Shown: positions 8,753-15,779 of the stretch, piece after piece
Numbering within the stretch: position 1 is the first letter of the stretch
Layout of the letters: each line of letters starts with the position of its first letter
From: a bacterium
Lineage (GTDB): Bacteria; Electryoneota; Electryoneia; Electryoneales; Electryoneaceae
Assembly (NCBI GenBank): GCA_020444265.1
Contig: JAHLLH010000002.1
Span: forward strand, 124,001-188,000
Direction: 5' to 3'
DNA: 64,000 nt
Position numbers and translations under genes: made by a program
The notes under the pieces: generated by a model
Told to the model about the DNA's origin: nothing
Seen by the model: the letters and a program-made list of their open reading frames with translations, nothing else
The model's database searches: none

Positions 8753-10150
8753 TCAGGAGGCGTTCGAGGAGGGTTCGTCCTTTTCCTGGGTGTTTTCACG
8801 GATATCGTCCACATCGATCTCGTGCTGGTTGATCTTCTGTTGCAGATTTTTCCGTGCCAGCCCAATGGTTTCAGCGGTGGCACTCACGTTCCCGAGGTGT
8901 TGGGTGAGGGCGCGGATGAGGAAGTCCCGTTCAAAGGCCGCCTTGGCAATGCGGAGGTCCACCTGGGTGCGCACGTCGGGGCTGCCTTTACGCACCAGGT
9001 CGGGCAAGTCCATCAGTTCGATACGGTCGGTGTTGGCCATGACCACCGCATGTTCCATCGCATTTTCGAGCTCACGCACATTGCCCGGCCAGCGATGGTT
9101 GGTGATGGCACGCATCGCGGAGGCAGAAAGAGTCATCACCGGTCTCCCGGTCTGTTTCCGGAATCGTTCGATAAAGGCACGCGCCAGCTCGGGAATGTCC
9201 TCAGGCCGTTTCCGCAGTGGTGGCAGGTGCAGCGGTATGACGCTGAGGCGGTAGAAGAGGTCCTCACGGAACCGTCCACGCTCCACCATCGCTTTCAAAT
9301 TGCGATGGGTGGCGGCGATGAGACGGACATCCACCTCGATCGGTTCGCTGCTTCCTATCCGTTCGAAGGTCTTTTCCTGCAGCACACGCAAGAGCTTCGC
9401 CTGGACATTGAGCGACAGGTCGCCGATTTCATCGAGGAAAAAGGTGCCACGATGGGCCGCTTCGAAGCGCCCCTTTCGCGGACTGGTCGCGCCGGTGAAA
9501 GCGCCCTTTTCATGCCCGAAAAGTTCCGATTCAACCAGTTGTTCCGGCAGGGCGCCGCAGTTGACAGCAATCCAGGGCTGTTTCGCGCGGGGGCTGTTGA
9601 GATGGATGGTCCGCGCGAGCAATTCTTTTCCGGTCCCCGATTCCCCAGTGATCAGGACCGTCGAGCTGGTCCGCGCCACTTTTTTGACCGCTGTATCAAA
9701 CAGGGAAGCGGTGGCGCGGTTCCGTGCGACAATATCTGTATAGGGTGATTCATCTTGTTGGTCATTGTCGAGAAACGCCGCCGCCCCGGATCGCTTGATT
9801 TCTTCCACCATCCTGTCCGCGACCGCTTCCTCGCCCTGGCTGAAGGCGAAGTAGGCACGTGCCCCGATGTGGGCAAACTCGAAGGCATCGTCAAGACTGG
9901 GGTAGGCCGTACGCATCACCACCGGAAAACCGGGCAGTGTTGCGAGCAGATCGTGCACCAGGTCTTTCCCGCCGATATCCTCGAAGATGACCTCGGAGAC
10001 GAGCCCGTCCACCGTGCCGCCGAGCACGAAATCGAGAGCCTCCCTCGCAGAAGCGCGGTAGGAGACACGCAGGCCCCGCTCCACGAAAAGCGACTCGAGG
10101 ACGGTCGCATCCGAGGGGTTGGGACAGGCAATGAGGACGTGAGGTGTCAT
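8753..10150 (-). CDS. Sigma-54 activator with degenerate receiver domain
   Basis: 465 residues in three domains. Residues 1-120 resemble a response-regulator receiver, but the position of the phosphorylated aspartate is Glu53 (DGLVSEVIFEDIGG) and the N-terminal acidic pair is replaced by ACPNPSD. The AAA+ domain is intact: Walker A GESGTGKE at 169-176, the sigma-54 contact loop GAFTGA at 216-221, Walker B ending in Asp240-Glu241 and the arginine region REDLFYRL. A Fis-type helix-turn-helix lies at about 417-437. It should open sigma-54 promoters but not through ordinary aspartate phosphorylation. It sits just upstream of, and in the same direction as, the polysaccharide operon, so a role in that operon is likely but inferred. 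No cognate kinase is adjacent. Confidence 0.9.
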   Translation of the reverse strand: MTPHVLIACPNPSDATVLESLFVERGLRVSYRASAREALDFVLGGTVDGLVSEVIFEDIGGKDLVHDLLATLPGFPVVMRTAYPSLDDAFEFAHIGARAYFAFSQGEEAVADRMVEEIKRSGAAAFLDNDQQDESPYTDIVARNRATASLFDTAVKKVARTSSTVLITGESGTGKELLARTIHLNSPRAKQPWIAVNCGALPEQLVESELFGHEKGAFTGATSPRKGRFEAAHRGTFFLDEIGDLSLNVQAKLLRVLQEKTFERIGSSEPIEVDVRLIAATHRNLKAMVERGRFREDLFYRLSVIPLHLPPLRKRPEDIPELARAFIERFRKQTGRPVMTLSASAMRAITNHRWPGNVRELENAMEHAVVMANTDRIELMDLPDLVRKGSPDVRTQVDLRIAKAAFERDFLIRALTQHLGNVSATAETIGLARKNLQQKINQHEIDVDDIRENTQEKDEPSSNAS

Positions 10151-10200
10151 CCGTTCGAGGTTCCTGTCACGGTTTCAGGATTATCAGGACGGGCTGAACG

Positions 10201-12225
10201 CTAGAAGTTCTGGAAACGGTCCATGGTCAACTCAACCCGATTCACCCAGTACTCCCTACTCTCTTTATCGGGTAGAGCGGCCGCTTTCTTTCTGGAGCGA
10301 CGCAAACTTGAGAGCGCGGAGCCACGATCCCCATAGCCACGGTAAGCCCAGGCAAGGCGATAGGGAATCAAGGGGTCGGTACCCATCATCTGTTCGGCAC
10401 GTTCATACGCCTTGATGGCGGGATAAAAGTTGCCAAGCCTTTCGCAGGCGACACCGAACTGGTAGAAGGTGTTGGCGTTGCTGCTGTCCTTGTCCAGAGC
10501 ATCACGCAGGATACGAGCTGCATCACGGGACCGCCCAAGCTGGTTAAATCGTGATCCGAGAGCGGTCAGTTCACGAGCGCCCATGGTTGCGGGGTCACCA
10601 CGCAACTCTTCCGGGAGGACCTGTTTGCGGTACCTTTCCTGGAGACGGAATTCCTGCACCTGTTCCTCGCTGAACCCGGCGGCGCTGAATTCACGGTCCG
10701 CCATCTCCTTCATGCCCATATCTTCGAAGACAAGAGCGAGCTGGAGATGGGCTTCGTTCCAGGCCGGCCGTATCGCGAGTGCGGCGGAAAAAAGCAGCGA
10801 GGCGTTGGTCAGGTCGCCATCTCCGTAGGAAACCGACGCCCAGTTGAAATAGTCCATCGCCGGGTCCGCTTCCCGTTTCGGCACCTGCCAGGGGGCGTTG
10901 ATAAACAGAAGCAGCAGCAGGAGCAGGGTGATCGATTGTATTCCACGAACCGGCTCGGCTCCCCGCAGCCGCTTAACAACCTCCCCAACAGCACCCACGG
11001 CATAGACAATCAGGATGCCGATGATCGGGTAACGGTATTCGCTGGAGACGAAAAACATCAGGTTCGCGGCGAGGTAAGAAAGAACCAGCGCGATCGGTAT
11101 CCAGCTGGAGGGATGCTTCCTGGTCAGCACCAGTCCCAGCAGGCCCAACGGTGCGATCAGGCCGAAACTGATCCACATCAGCGCTTTCAGGATCGGGGAA
11201 TATTCAGCGACACCGTAAAGGCTGACATTGTTCGCCACCTCGACCCGGTTGAAGAAGTAGGCGAGTTTGCGCAGCTCGAGGCCCGCCCATTTGATGGGAT
11301 GATGGACAACCCAGCTTAGCGCCTGCCCGGTCCAGTACGAGGAAGCACCCGAGACAGAAAGCTCCTTGCCGGTGCGTTCCGAGGCGACGCGACGATAATC
11401 TTCTGCCTCATAGATTGGTTCGGCGCTGGTCAGGAAAGGCGCTTCGGTGTAAATCCCGGCGGCATCCTCGTGGTTGCCGATGTAGAGGTTGACCCCGAGG
11501 GAGTTGGTGGAGAGGGCGAAGCTGCCGCCCATGCGCGCGTTGCGTGCCATCACCGGCAGCAACATCATCACCACCCCGAGCACCAGCAGACCCATTCGTC
11601 CCAAGGATTGTTTTCTTCCCCGCAGGAAAAACAGCAGCCCAAAGGCGGGGATAAGCAGGAGTGCATTGGGGCGACCCAACGCGGACAAGCCAATCGCCAG
11701 GCCGGCGGCGAGGACACGCCACCAGGCGATACCGCGCAGGTCCTCGTCGAGCAGGGTCAGCGCGGCCATGGTCAGGAAGAGGATCATCGACGCCGACAGC
11801 AGGATGGCATCGTAATAGACCGACGGCGCATAGAGGGTGTAGACCAGTGCAGCCAACGGTCCCATCCAGGCCCCGAAACGACGTGCAGCGAACCGTCCGA
11901 TCAACAGCATCGTACCCAGCGAGAGCAGGCTTTGCGCCCAGAATGCCGAGGAAGTCAGCGTGTGGTCGAGACCGTTCGAGGCTGCGATCAGCAGGGGGTA
12001 GAGTGGGCTCATAAAGAAGGGGTGCGGTCCTAGACCAAGCCCATCGAGAATACGTTGCGCCCACTCGAGGTAGTAGCGTGAATCAATAATCGGCACCTGT
12101 CCGGCGGGGCTGACGAGGACATGATCGATGTGCAGTGCGCGCAGGACGAGGAAGAGGACAGCCAGCAAACCATAGACGGCGAGGCGGAAGGCATGTTGTG
12201 GCGGCGGTGCAGGTCGCTCGTTCAT
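10201..12225 (-). CDS. Integral-membrane GT39-like glycosyltransferase with C-terminal TPRs
   Basis: 674 residues from the ATG at 12225, which has GGAGAG five bases upstream; a frame open further upstream is rejected because it lacks a site. About ten to twelve membrane segments span residues 15-440. The first periplasmic loop contains DSRYYLEWAQ and HPFFMSPLYP, the acidic loop and proline pattern seen in dolichyl-phosphate-mannose-protein-mannosyltransferase-like (PMT_2, ArnT-like) enzymes. Residues about 470-665 contain tetratricopeptide-like helices (for example NEAHLQLALVFEDMG and ANTFYQFGVACERLGNFYPA). Such enzymes use polyprenyl-phosphate sugars on the outer face of the membrane. Gene order suggests membership of the polysaccharide locus; the acceptor is unknown. 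Confidence 0.75.
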   Translation of the reverse strand: MNERPAPPPQHAFRLAVYGLLAVLFLVLRALHIDHVLVSPAGQVPIIDSRYYLEWAQRILDGLGLGPHPFFMSPLYPLLIAASNGLDHTLTSSAFWAQSLLSLGTMLLIGRFAARRFGAWMGPLAALVYTLYAPSVYYDAILLSASMILFLTMAALTLLDEDLRGIAWWRVLAAGLAIGLSALGRPNALLLIPAFGLLFFLRGRKQSLGRMGLLVLGVVMMLLPVMARNARMGGSFALSTNSLGVNLYIGNHEDAAGIYTEAPFLTSAEPIYEAEDYRRVASERTGKELSVSGASSYWTGQALSWVVHHPIKWAGLELRKLAYFFNRVEVANNVSLYGVAEYSPILKALMWISFGLIAPLGLLGLVLTRKHPSSWIPIALVLSYLAANLMFFVSSEYRYPIIGILIVYAVGAVGEVVKRLRGAEPVRGIQSITLLLLLLLFINAPWQVPKREADPAMDYFNWASVSYGDGDLTNASLLFSAALAIRPAWNEAHLQLALVFEDMGMKEMADREFSAAGFSEEQVQEFRLQERYRKQVLPEELRGDPATMGARELTALGSRFNQLGRSRDAARILRDALDKDSSNANTFYQFGVACERLGNFYPAIKAYERAEQMMGTDPLIPYRLAWAYRGYGDRGSALSSLRRSRKKAAALPDKESREYWVNRVELTMDRFQNF

Positions 12226-12692
12226 GATCTCTCCGTGGGGGTAGATGCCGAAACGTGGTGGAATATAAGGCAGCGAGGGGGTGGATAAGGAAGGCCGCAA
12301 CCATCAAAAGCAGTGTCATTCCCAGGCCCCATGTCCGCGACAGCGGGCAGGGTGTTTGTTTTGGGGCCGTCGGGGATCCCCGTGGTTGATGATCGCAGGT
12401 TTCGTTCTGTGCCACAGGGGACCCCCAGCGCGTCCGGATGACCTGCGGTCACAACAACGTAGACACGTCGTTGGATGCTGGGGATGACAGGCAGAACAAG
12501 AGAGGATTGGATGAGTACGTGCCCCGGCTTGGCAAGCCAAGCCGGGGCACCCATCACATTTTCATCATGATGTCAGTTGTGCACCTCCACCCCCAACTTC
12601 CCCTCGAGCGGCTGCTTGCCTTCGGGAAACGGGCACACCATTTTATTCCTCCTGAACAGGACCACCACCACACGCTATCTGAGGAGATGACC
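12226..12692. other. 467-bp intergenic region with imperfect inverted-repeat element
   Basis: No convincing gene. It holds the divergent upstream regions of the membrane glycosyltransferase (minus) and the M24 peptidase (plus). Between about 12315 and 12490 the sequence begins GTCATTCCCAGGCCCC and ends CTGGGGATGAC, an imperfect inverted pair around two smaller palindromes. It is followed by the separate perfect hairpin at 12519-12550. On the minus strand, TTATATT near 12268 could be a -10 for the glycosyltransferase gene. Confidence 0.5.
12519..12550. repeat. Perfect 32-bp palindromic repeat, GCCCCGGCTTG family
   Basis: GTGCCCCGGCTTGGC, AA, then its exact reverse complement, giving a 15-bp stem with a two-base loop. 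Related but less perfect copies occur at 30709-30735 and 38777-38804, all intergenic. It behaves like a REP-type element rather than a terminator, because no T run follows. Confidence 0.8.
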
Positions 12693-13856
12693 ATGGCAGC
12701 ACCGACAGCTCTCTTGCAGGAACGAATCGAACGAGTGCAACAAGCCTTGAAAGAGGGGCCGAACGCCCCGATGCTGGTGACCGACCCAGCCAATGTCGGC
12801 TGGCTGACAGGGATTCCCGAGGATTTCCAGAAGGATGCCCGCATGTTGATTGGGCCGGACAAAGCGGTGTTTGTGACAGATGGCCGCTACGAAAACCGGA
12901 TTCCAGAAGTACCGGGCATGGATCGCTACATCTGGGGCACGAAGCACATGCACCAGTATCCCGAGCTGAAAGAGTTGCTCGAGGGTGCGAAGAAGCTGGT
13001 GGTGGACACCCGCGGCCTGCCGATTGACATCTACGAGCGTCTCCCGCAGATGCTCGATGTAGAGGAGGTTGTCGCTCCCCCCGGATTCCTTGACCGTCTC
13101 CGTATGGTCAAAGGGATCACAGAACTCGAACTGATCCGTGAAGCGGTCAAGATTCAGATCGGCGCTTTCCGGTACATGGTAGATGAGTGGCTGCCCGCCA
13201 ATCGTACCAGCAAAACCGACATGGACTTCATGGAGCAGTTGGTCGAGAAGGGGATGGAGCTGGGCGCGGAAGGGGTCAGCTTTGAGCCGCTGGTTGCGAT
13301 GGATCAGGATGCCGACACACCTCATCCTGATATGACACGCGCTCCGCGTCCCCTGAAGGATGGGACCGTGATGCTGGTCGACTGGGGCTTCACTTACAAG
13401 GGTGTCTGCACGGACACGACCCGCATGATCGTGATGGGCGCCGATGAGTTGCCCGCGATTTTCCAGGGAATGCGTCTGCTGCAGGAAAAATGGTTCCAGG
13501 CGGTCGAGGACGAGCTTCTCCCAGGTAAAAAAGCGAGCGACGGCGGCAATGCCTATGTCGTAGGCATGAAAGCCGCAGGGATCGACAAACCCTTCCACGG
13601 TGCCGGACACGGGACCGGTGGTGCCTACGTCCACGAGCTGCCGAAGGTCTCCGGGCTGGCGGAGGGGCTCGAGGATTATGGCATCCCCTTCGGGCAGGCG
13701 ATTGTTCTCGAACCTGGCATGATTGTGACCAACGAGCCGGGGATGTACGAGAAGGGTGTCGGCGCCTACCGTACCGAAAACATGGTGCTGATCACCGAAG
13801 GCGGCCGTGAAATCCTCGACAAGGATCTTCCGCTCGAGCCGTTCTTTGTGAAGTAA
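12693..13856 (+). CDS. M24 family metallopeptidase (Xaa-Pro aminopeptidase-like)
   Basis: 387 residues from the ATG at 12693, chosen because GAGGAG lies six bases upstream; the in-frame ATG at 12687 would directly abut that site. Residues 1-140 form the creatinase/prolidase N-terminal domain (MLVTDPANVGWLTGI). The catalytic pita-bread domain shows all five metal ligands: Asp in LVDWGFTYKG, Asp in VCTDTTRM, His in GHGTGGAYVHELP, Glu in VTNEPGMYEKG and Glu in YRTENMVLI. It probably removes N-terminal residues preceding proline in the cytoplasm with a dinuclear metal centre. Monocistronic, followed by a clear terminator. Confidence 0.9.
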   Translation: MAAPTALLQERIERVQQALKEGPNAPMLVTDPANVGWLTGIPEDFQKDARMLIGPDKAVFVTDGRYENRIPEVPGMDRYIWGTKHMHQYPELKELLEGAKKLVVDTRGLPIDIYERLPQMLDVEEVVAPPGFLDRLRMVKGITELELIREAVKIQIGAFRYMVDEWLPANRTSKTDMDFMEQLVEKGMELGAEGVSFEPLVAMDQDADTPHPDMTRAPRPLKDGTVMLVDWGFTYKGVCTDTTRMIVMGADELPAIFQGMRLLQEKWFQAVEDELLPGKKASDGGNAYVVGMKAAGIDKPFHGAGHGTGGAYVHELPKVSGLAEGLEDYGIPFGQAIVLEPGMIVTNEPGMYEKGVGAYRTENMVLITEGGREILDKDLPLEPFFVK

Positions 13857-13883
13857 GCGGCATTGGTTCGATGATTTTCATCG

Positions 13884-13907
13884 CCCCGGCTTGATGCCGG
13901 GGTTTTT
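13884..13907 (+). terminator. Rho-independent terminator of the M24 peptidase gene
   Basis: CCCCGGC / GCCGGGG stem with loop TTGAT followed by five T residues, 27 bp after the stop codon. Confidence 0.9.
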
Positions 13908-13930
13908 GTATGAGAGATGTGTCCACTACG

Positions 13931-13965
13931 GGTGGCCCGGGTCTTCAGACTCGGGTTTCACTCCC
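13931..13965. repeat. Intergenic hairpin repeat, GGTGGCCCGGG...CACTCCC family
   Basis: Begins GGTGGCCCGGGTCTTCAGAC and ends with CGGGTTTCACTCCC, forming a hairpin. Two further copies with the same outer bases lie at 15604-15640 and 62790-62826, each with a different loop. All are outside genes. Confidence 0.75.
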
Positions 13966-14004
13966 ATCACCCAAGTGAAGCATTTCAGCACACACAACCC
14001 GCCA

Positions 14005-14178
14005 TGTCATCCCTGGCTTGACCCGGGATCCAGCATCAACTGTTGTCTATGGAAACGGAATCCGGAAGCCGGGCGACATAGGAAGTGACCCCTCGACCTC
14101 GCTGTCACACACCCAGGTATCACCCCGTCGTCCTGTCCGGTAGTCTTGGCTGGATCCCGGGTCAAGCCCGGGATGACA
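14005..14178. repeat. MITE-like element with 30-bp inverted ends
   Basis: The left end at 14005-14034 (TGTCATCCCTGGCTTGACCC then GGGATCCAGC) is the near-perfect reverse complement of the right end at 14149-14178. About 114 bp of unrelated sequence lie between. This type of GTCATCCCGGGCTTGACCCG end is a recurrent non-autonomous repeat in bacterial genomes. No transposase is present. It occupies most of the 442-bp space between the M24 peptidase and the YkgJ-type gene, which otherwise holds a terminator at each side. Confidence 0.8.
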
Positions 14179-14241
14179 GAGGGGCGCTCTGCCGGGGCAC
14201 AAGAGGTGGAATACCGATTGTGTACTCTGTGGACACAAAAC

Positions 14242-14269
14242 AAAAAACCCCGACATTGAGCTGCCGGGG
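14242..14269 (-). terminator. Rho-independent terminator of the YkgJ-type operon
   Basis: On the minus strand CCCCGGCA / TGTCGGGG (eight pairs, one G-T) with loop GCTCAA is followed by TTTTTTG, about 30 bp after the stop at 14299. Confidence 0.85.
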
Positions 14270-14298
14270 CAAGAGTTGATCGATTAACCAAAAGAGGG

Positions 14299-15090
14299 TC
14301 AGGCGTTCGCCTCTTCCTTCACCTGGAACGTCGGTTCCTTGAAGAGTGCGAAACGAATCCAGTTGTAGCCGAACTCGAGCAGCGCCTCATCGTCCTCGCG
14401 GATCGCTTTGACCGTTGCCTCGTCCACCTCGAACCGCTTGAGGAAGCTGGACTCAAAGACAAATTCGCGGAACTTGTCGATGTTGTAGGCGACCATGTGG
14501 AACATTTCCATCTGCGGCGGGGTCAGCTTGTTTTCGCTGAAAAAATCGTGGAGGGTGACCTCTTTGAACTTCTCGCCGGCATCGTCCCACTCTTTTGCCT
14601 TCTGGTCTTCGATCCAGCCACGGATCGTCCAGGGGGTCTTCTCTTCGAATCCACGGCAGACATCTTCGTGCATCATGAAATAGAAGGGTTTCGCTTCCTC
14701 GTGCTTCGGGGAGGCTTTGCCCACCGGGAACATACGGCATGGCCAGGGACGATCTTCGTAGACCGTGCAGCCGGTTTTGGCATCGACAAAGGGGCACTGC
14801 TTTTTGTCGCTGTCGTCCATCTTGAGCAGGACGATCGGGTAGTGCTGGCTTTCCTCGATGGGCATGATGGTATGCTTGTCGAGGAATTCCCAGCTCTTCA
14901 TGCCGAGGCGGTTCTTCAGCCGGACGATATCGTAGGGCGTGAGGAAGATGTTGACATCGCTGCAACAATCGTTGAAGCAGGGGACACCGGGGTGGCACCC
15001 GAAGGTGAAGGAGTCGTCCTCGTTCATCCGGTCGTAATTGTCAAAAATGGCTTTTTTCAGGTTGTCAAATGCTTCGACACGCCCATCCAT
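14299..15090 (-). CDS. YkgJ-type cysteine-cluster protein (UPF0153, putative metal-binding)
   Basis: 263 residues. The N-terminal half carries the family signature CHPGVPCFNDCC (Cys32 to Cys43), then CPFVDAKTGCTVYEDRPWPC with the conserved RPWPCRMFP, ending the predicted zinc- or iron-chelating cluster. The family has no established reaction. The AAGGAG ribosome site sits in the last codons and stop of the small gene upstream, so the two genes are translationally coupled and probably act together. The C-terminal 100 residues are acidic and helical with no motif I recognise. Confidence 0.85.
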   Translation of the reverse strand: MDGRVEAFDNLKKAIFDNYDRMNEDDSFTFGCHPGVPCFNDCCSDVNIFLTPYDIVRLKNRLGMKSWEFLDKHTIMPIEESQHYPIVLLKMDDSDKKQCPFVDAKTGCTVYEDRPWPCRMFPVGKASPKHEEAKPFYFMMHEDVCRGFEEKTPWTIRGWIEDQKAKEWDDAGEKFKEVTLHDFFSENKLTPPQMEMFHMVAYNIDKFREFVFESSFLKRFEVDEATVKAIREDDEALLEFGYNWIRFALFKEPTFQVKEEANA

Positions 15091-15093
15091 CGT

Positions 15094-15396
15094 CTACTCC
15101 TTGTCGATGATGAATTCACGCAGGGCGTCACCCGACCAGACTGGAATCGGACCCTTCTCCCCCGTGAACGGATCCTCTTTGTAGCGGTAGGAGGTTTTGG
15201 AACCGTACTTCTCTTCCATCCACGCCCACCCGCGCTTGAAGTACGCGCACTCGTCGTTAAAACAGACGTAAAACCACTCGGACACAAAGTTTGACAAGGG
15301 AGGTGCCTCGGTGCGAAGCATCGGTTGACCACAGTGGGCACAGACTGGTGCGTCAGAGCCGGTTGGATCTGGCAAAAAGGTGCTGTTTTCAGTCAT
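15094..15396 (-). CDS. Small zinc-ribbon-like protein, partner of YkgJ-type protein
   Basis: 100 residues; CAHCGQPM and CFNDECAYF form two cysteine pairs consistent with a zinc ribbon. The middle is aromatic-rich (YFKRGWAWMEEKYG). Only three bases separate it from the cysteine-cluster gene. Function unknown; the pairing suggests a shared metal-related role. The start ATG has only a weak upstream purine stretch. Confidence 0.75.
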   Translation of the reverse strand: MTENSTFLPDPTGSDAPVCAHCGQPMLRTEAPPLSNFVSEWFYVCFNDECAYFKRGWAWMEEKYGSKTSYRYKEDPFTGEKGPIPVWSGDALREFIIDKE

Positions 15397-15779
15397 GGTG
15401 GTATCCAGGAAACAAAGTGAACCCCCCGTCCCTGTCCTATGATCACCAAGTCGAAGCTTTGTGAACTATTGAACAATATAGACGGGGATCTATGTCAATT
15501 CCATCTGTTTGGGGAGTCGAACCTCCCTCTTTCTTGTCCAAGAAACGTACTGCAGAAACAACGCAAATGGAACAGGAGCGGGAGGTTTTTTGCATGGGCG
15601 ATGGGTGGCCCGGGCAGTCCCCTGCCCGGGTCTCACTCCCCTTTTGTTCTGGCGTTGGGTTGCCACCGGACACTCCGGAAGCTGACGAGAAATCATTGTT
15701 GTATCCCTGTGGCTGCACTACTTTGGGGCGACTGTCAGCGGGCACACGCTGATGTTGGACGACTATCACACAGGCTGTC
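15397..15779. other. 383-bp intergenic region with one hairpin repeat
   Basis: No supported gene. It contains the GGTGGCCCGGG...CACTCCC hairpin at 15604-15640. The rest shows no clear motif; it must hold promoters for the divergent zinc-ribbon and BatA-type genes. Confidence 0.5.
15604..15640. repeat. Intergenic hairpin repeat, GGTGGCCCGGG...CACTCCC family
   Basis: GGTGGCCCGGGCAGTCCCCT followed by GCCCGGGTCTCACTCCC, the most symmetrical of the three copies in the window (stem CCCGGGCA/TGCCCGGG-like). Confidence 0.8.

Noticed and set aside
12675-13634. 319-residue minus-strand open frame
   Set aside because: Antisense to the M24 peptidase with all five metal ligands; no start signal.
13931-14178. 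CRISPR array
   Set aside because: The repeats here are single palindromic elements of different families without regular spacers; no cas genes in the window.
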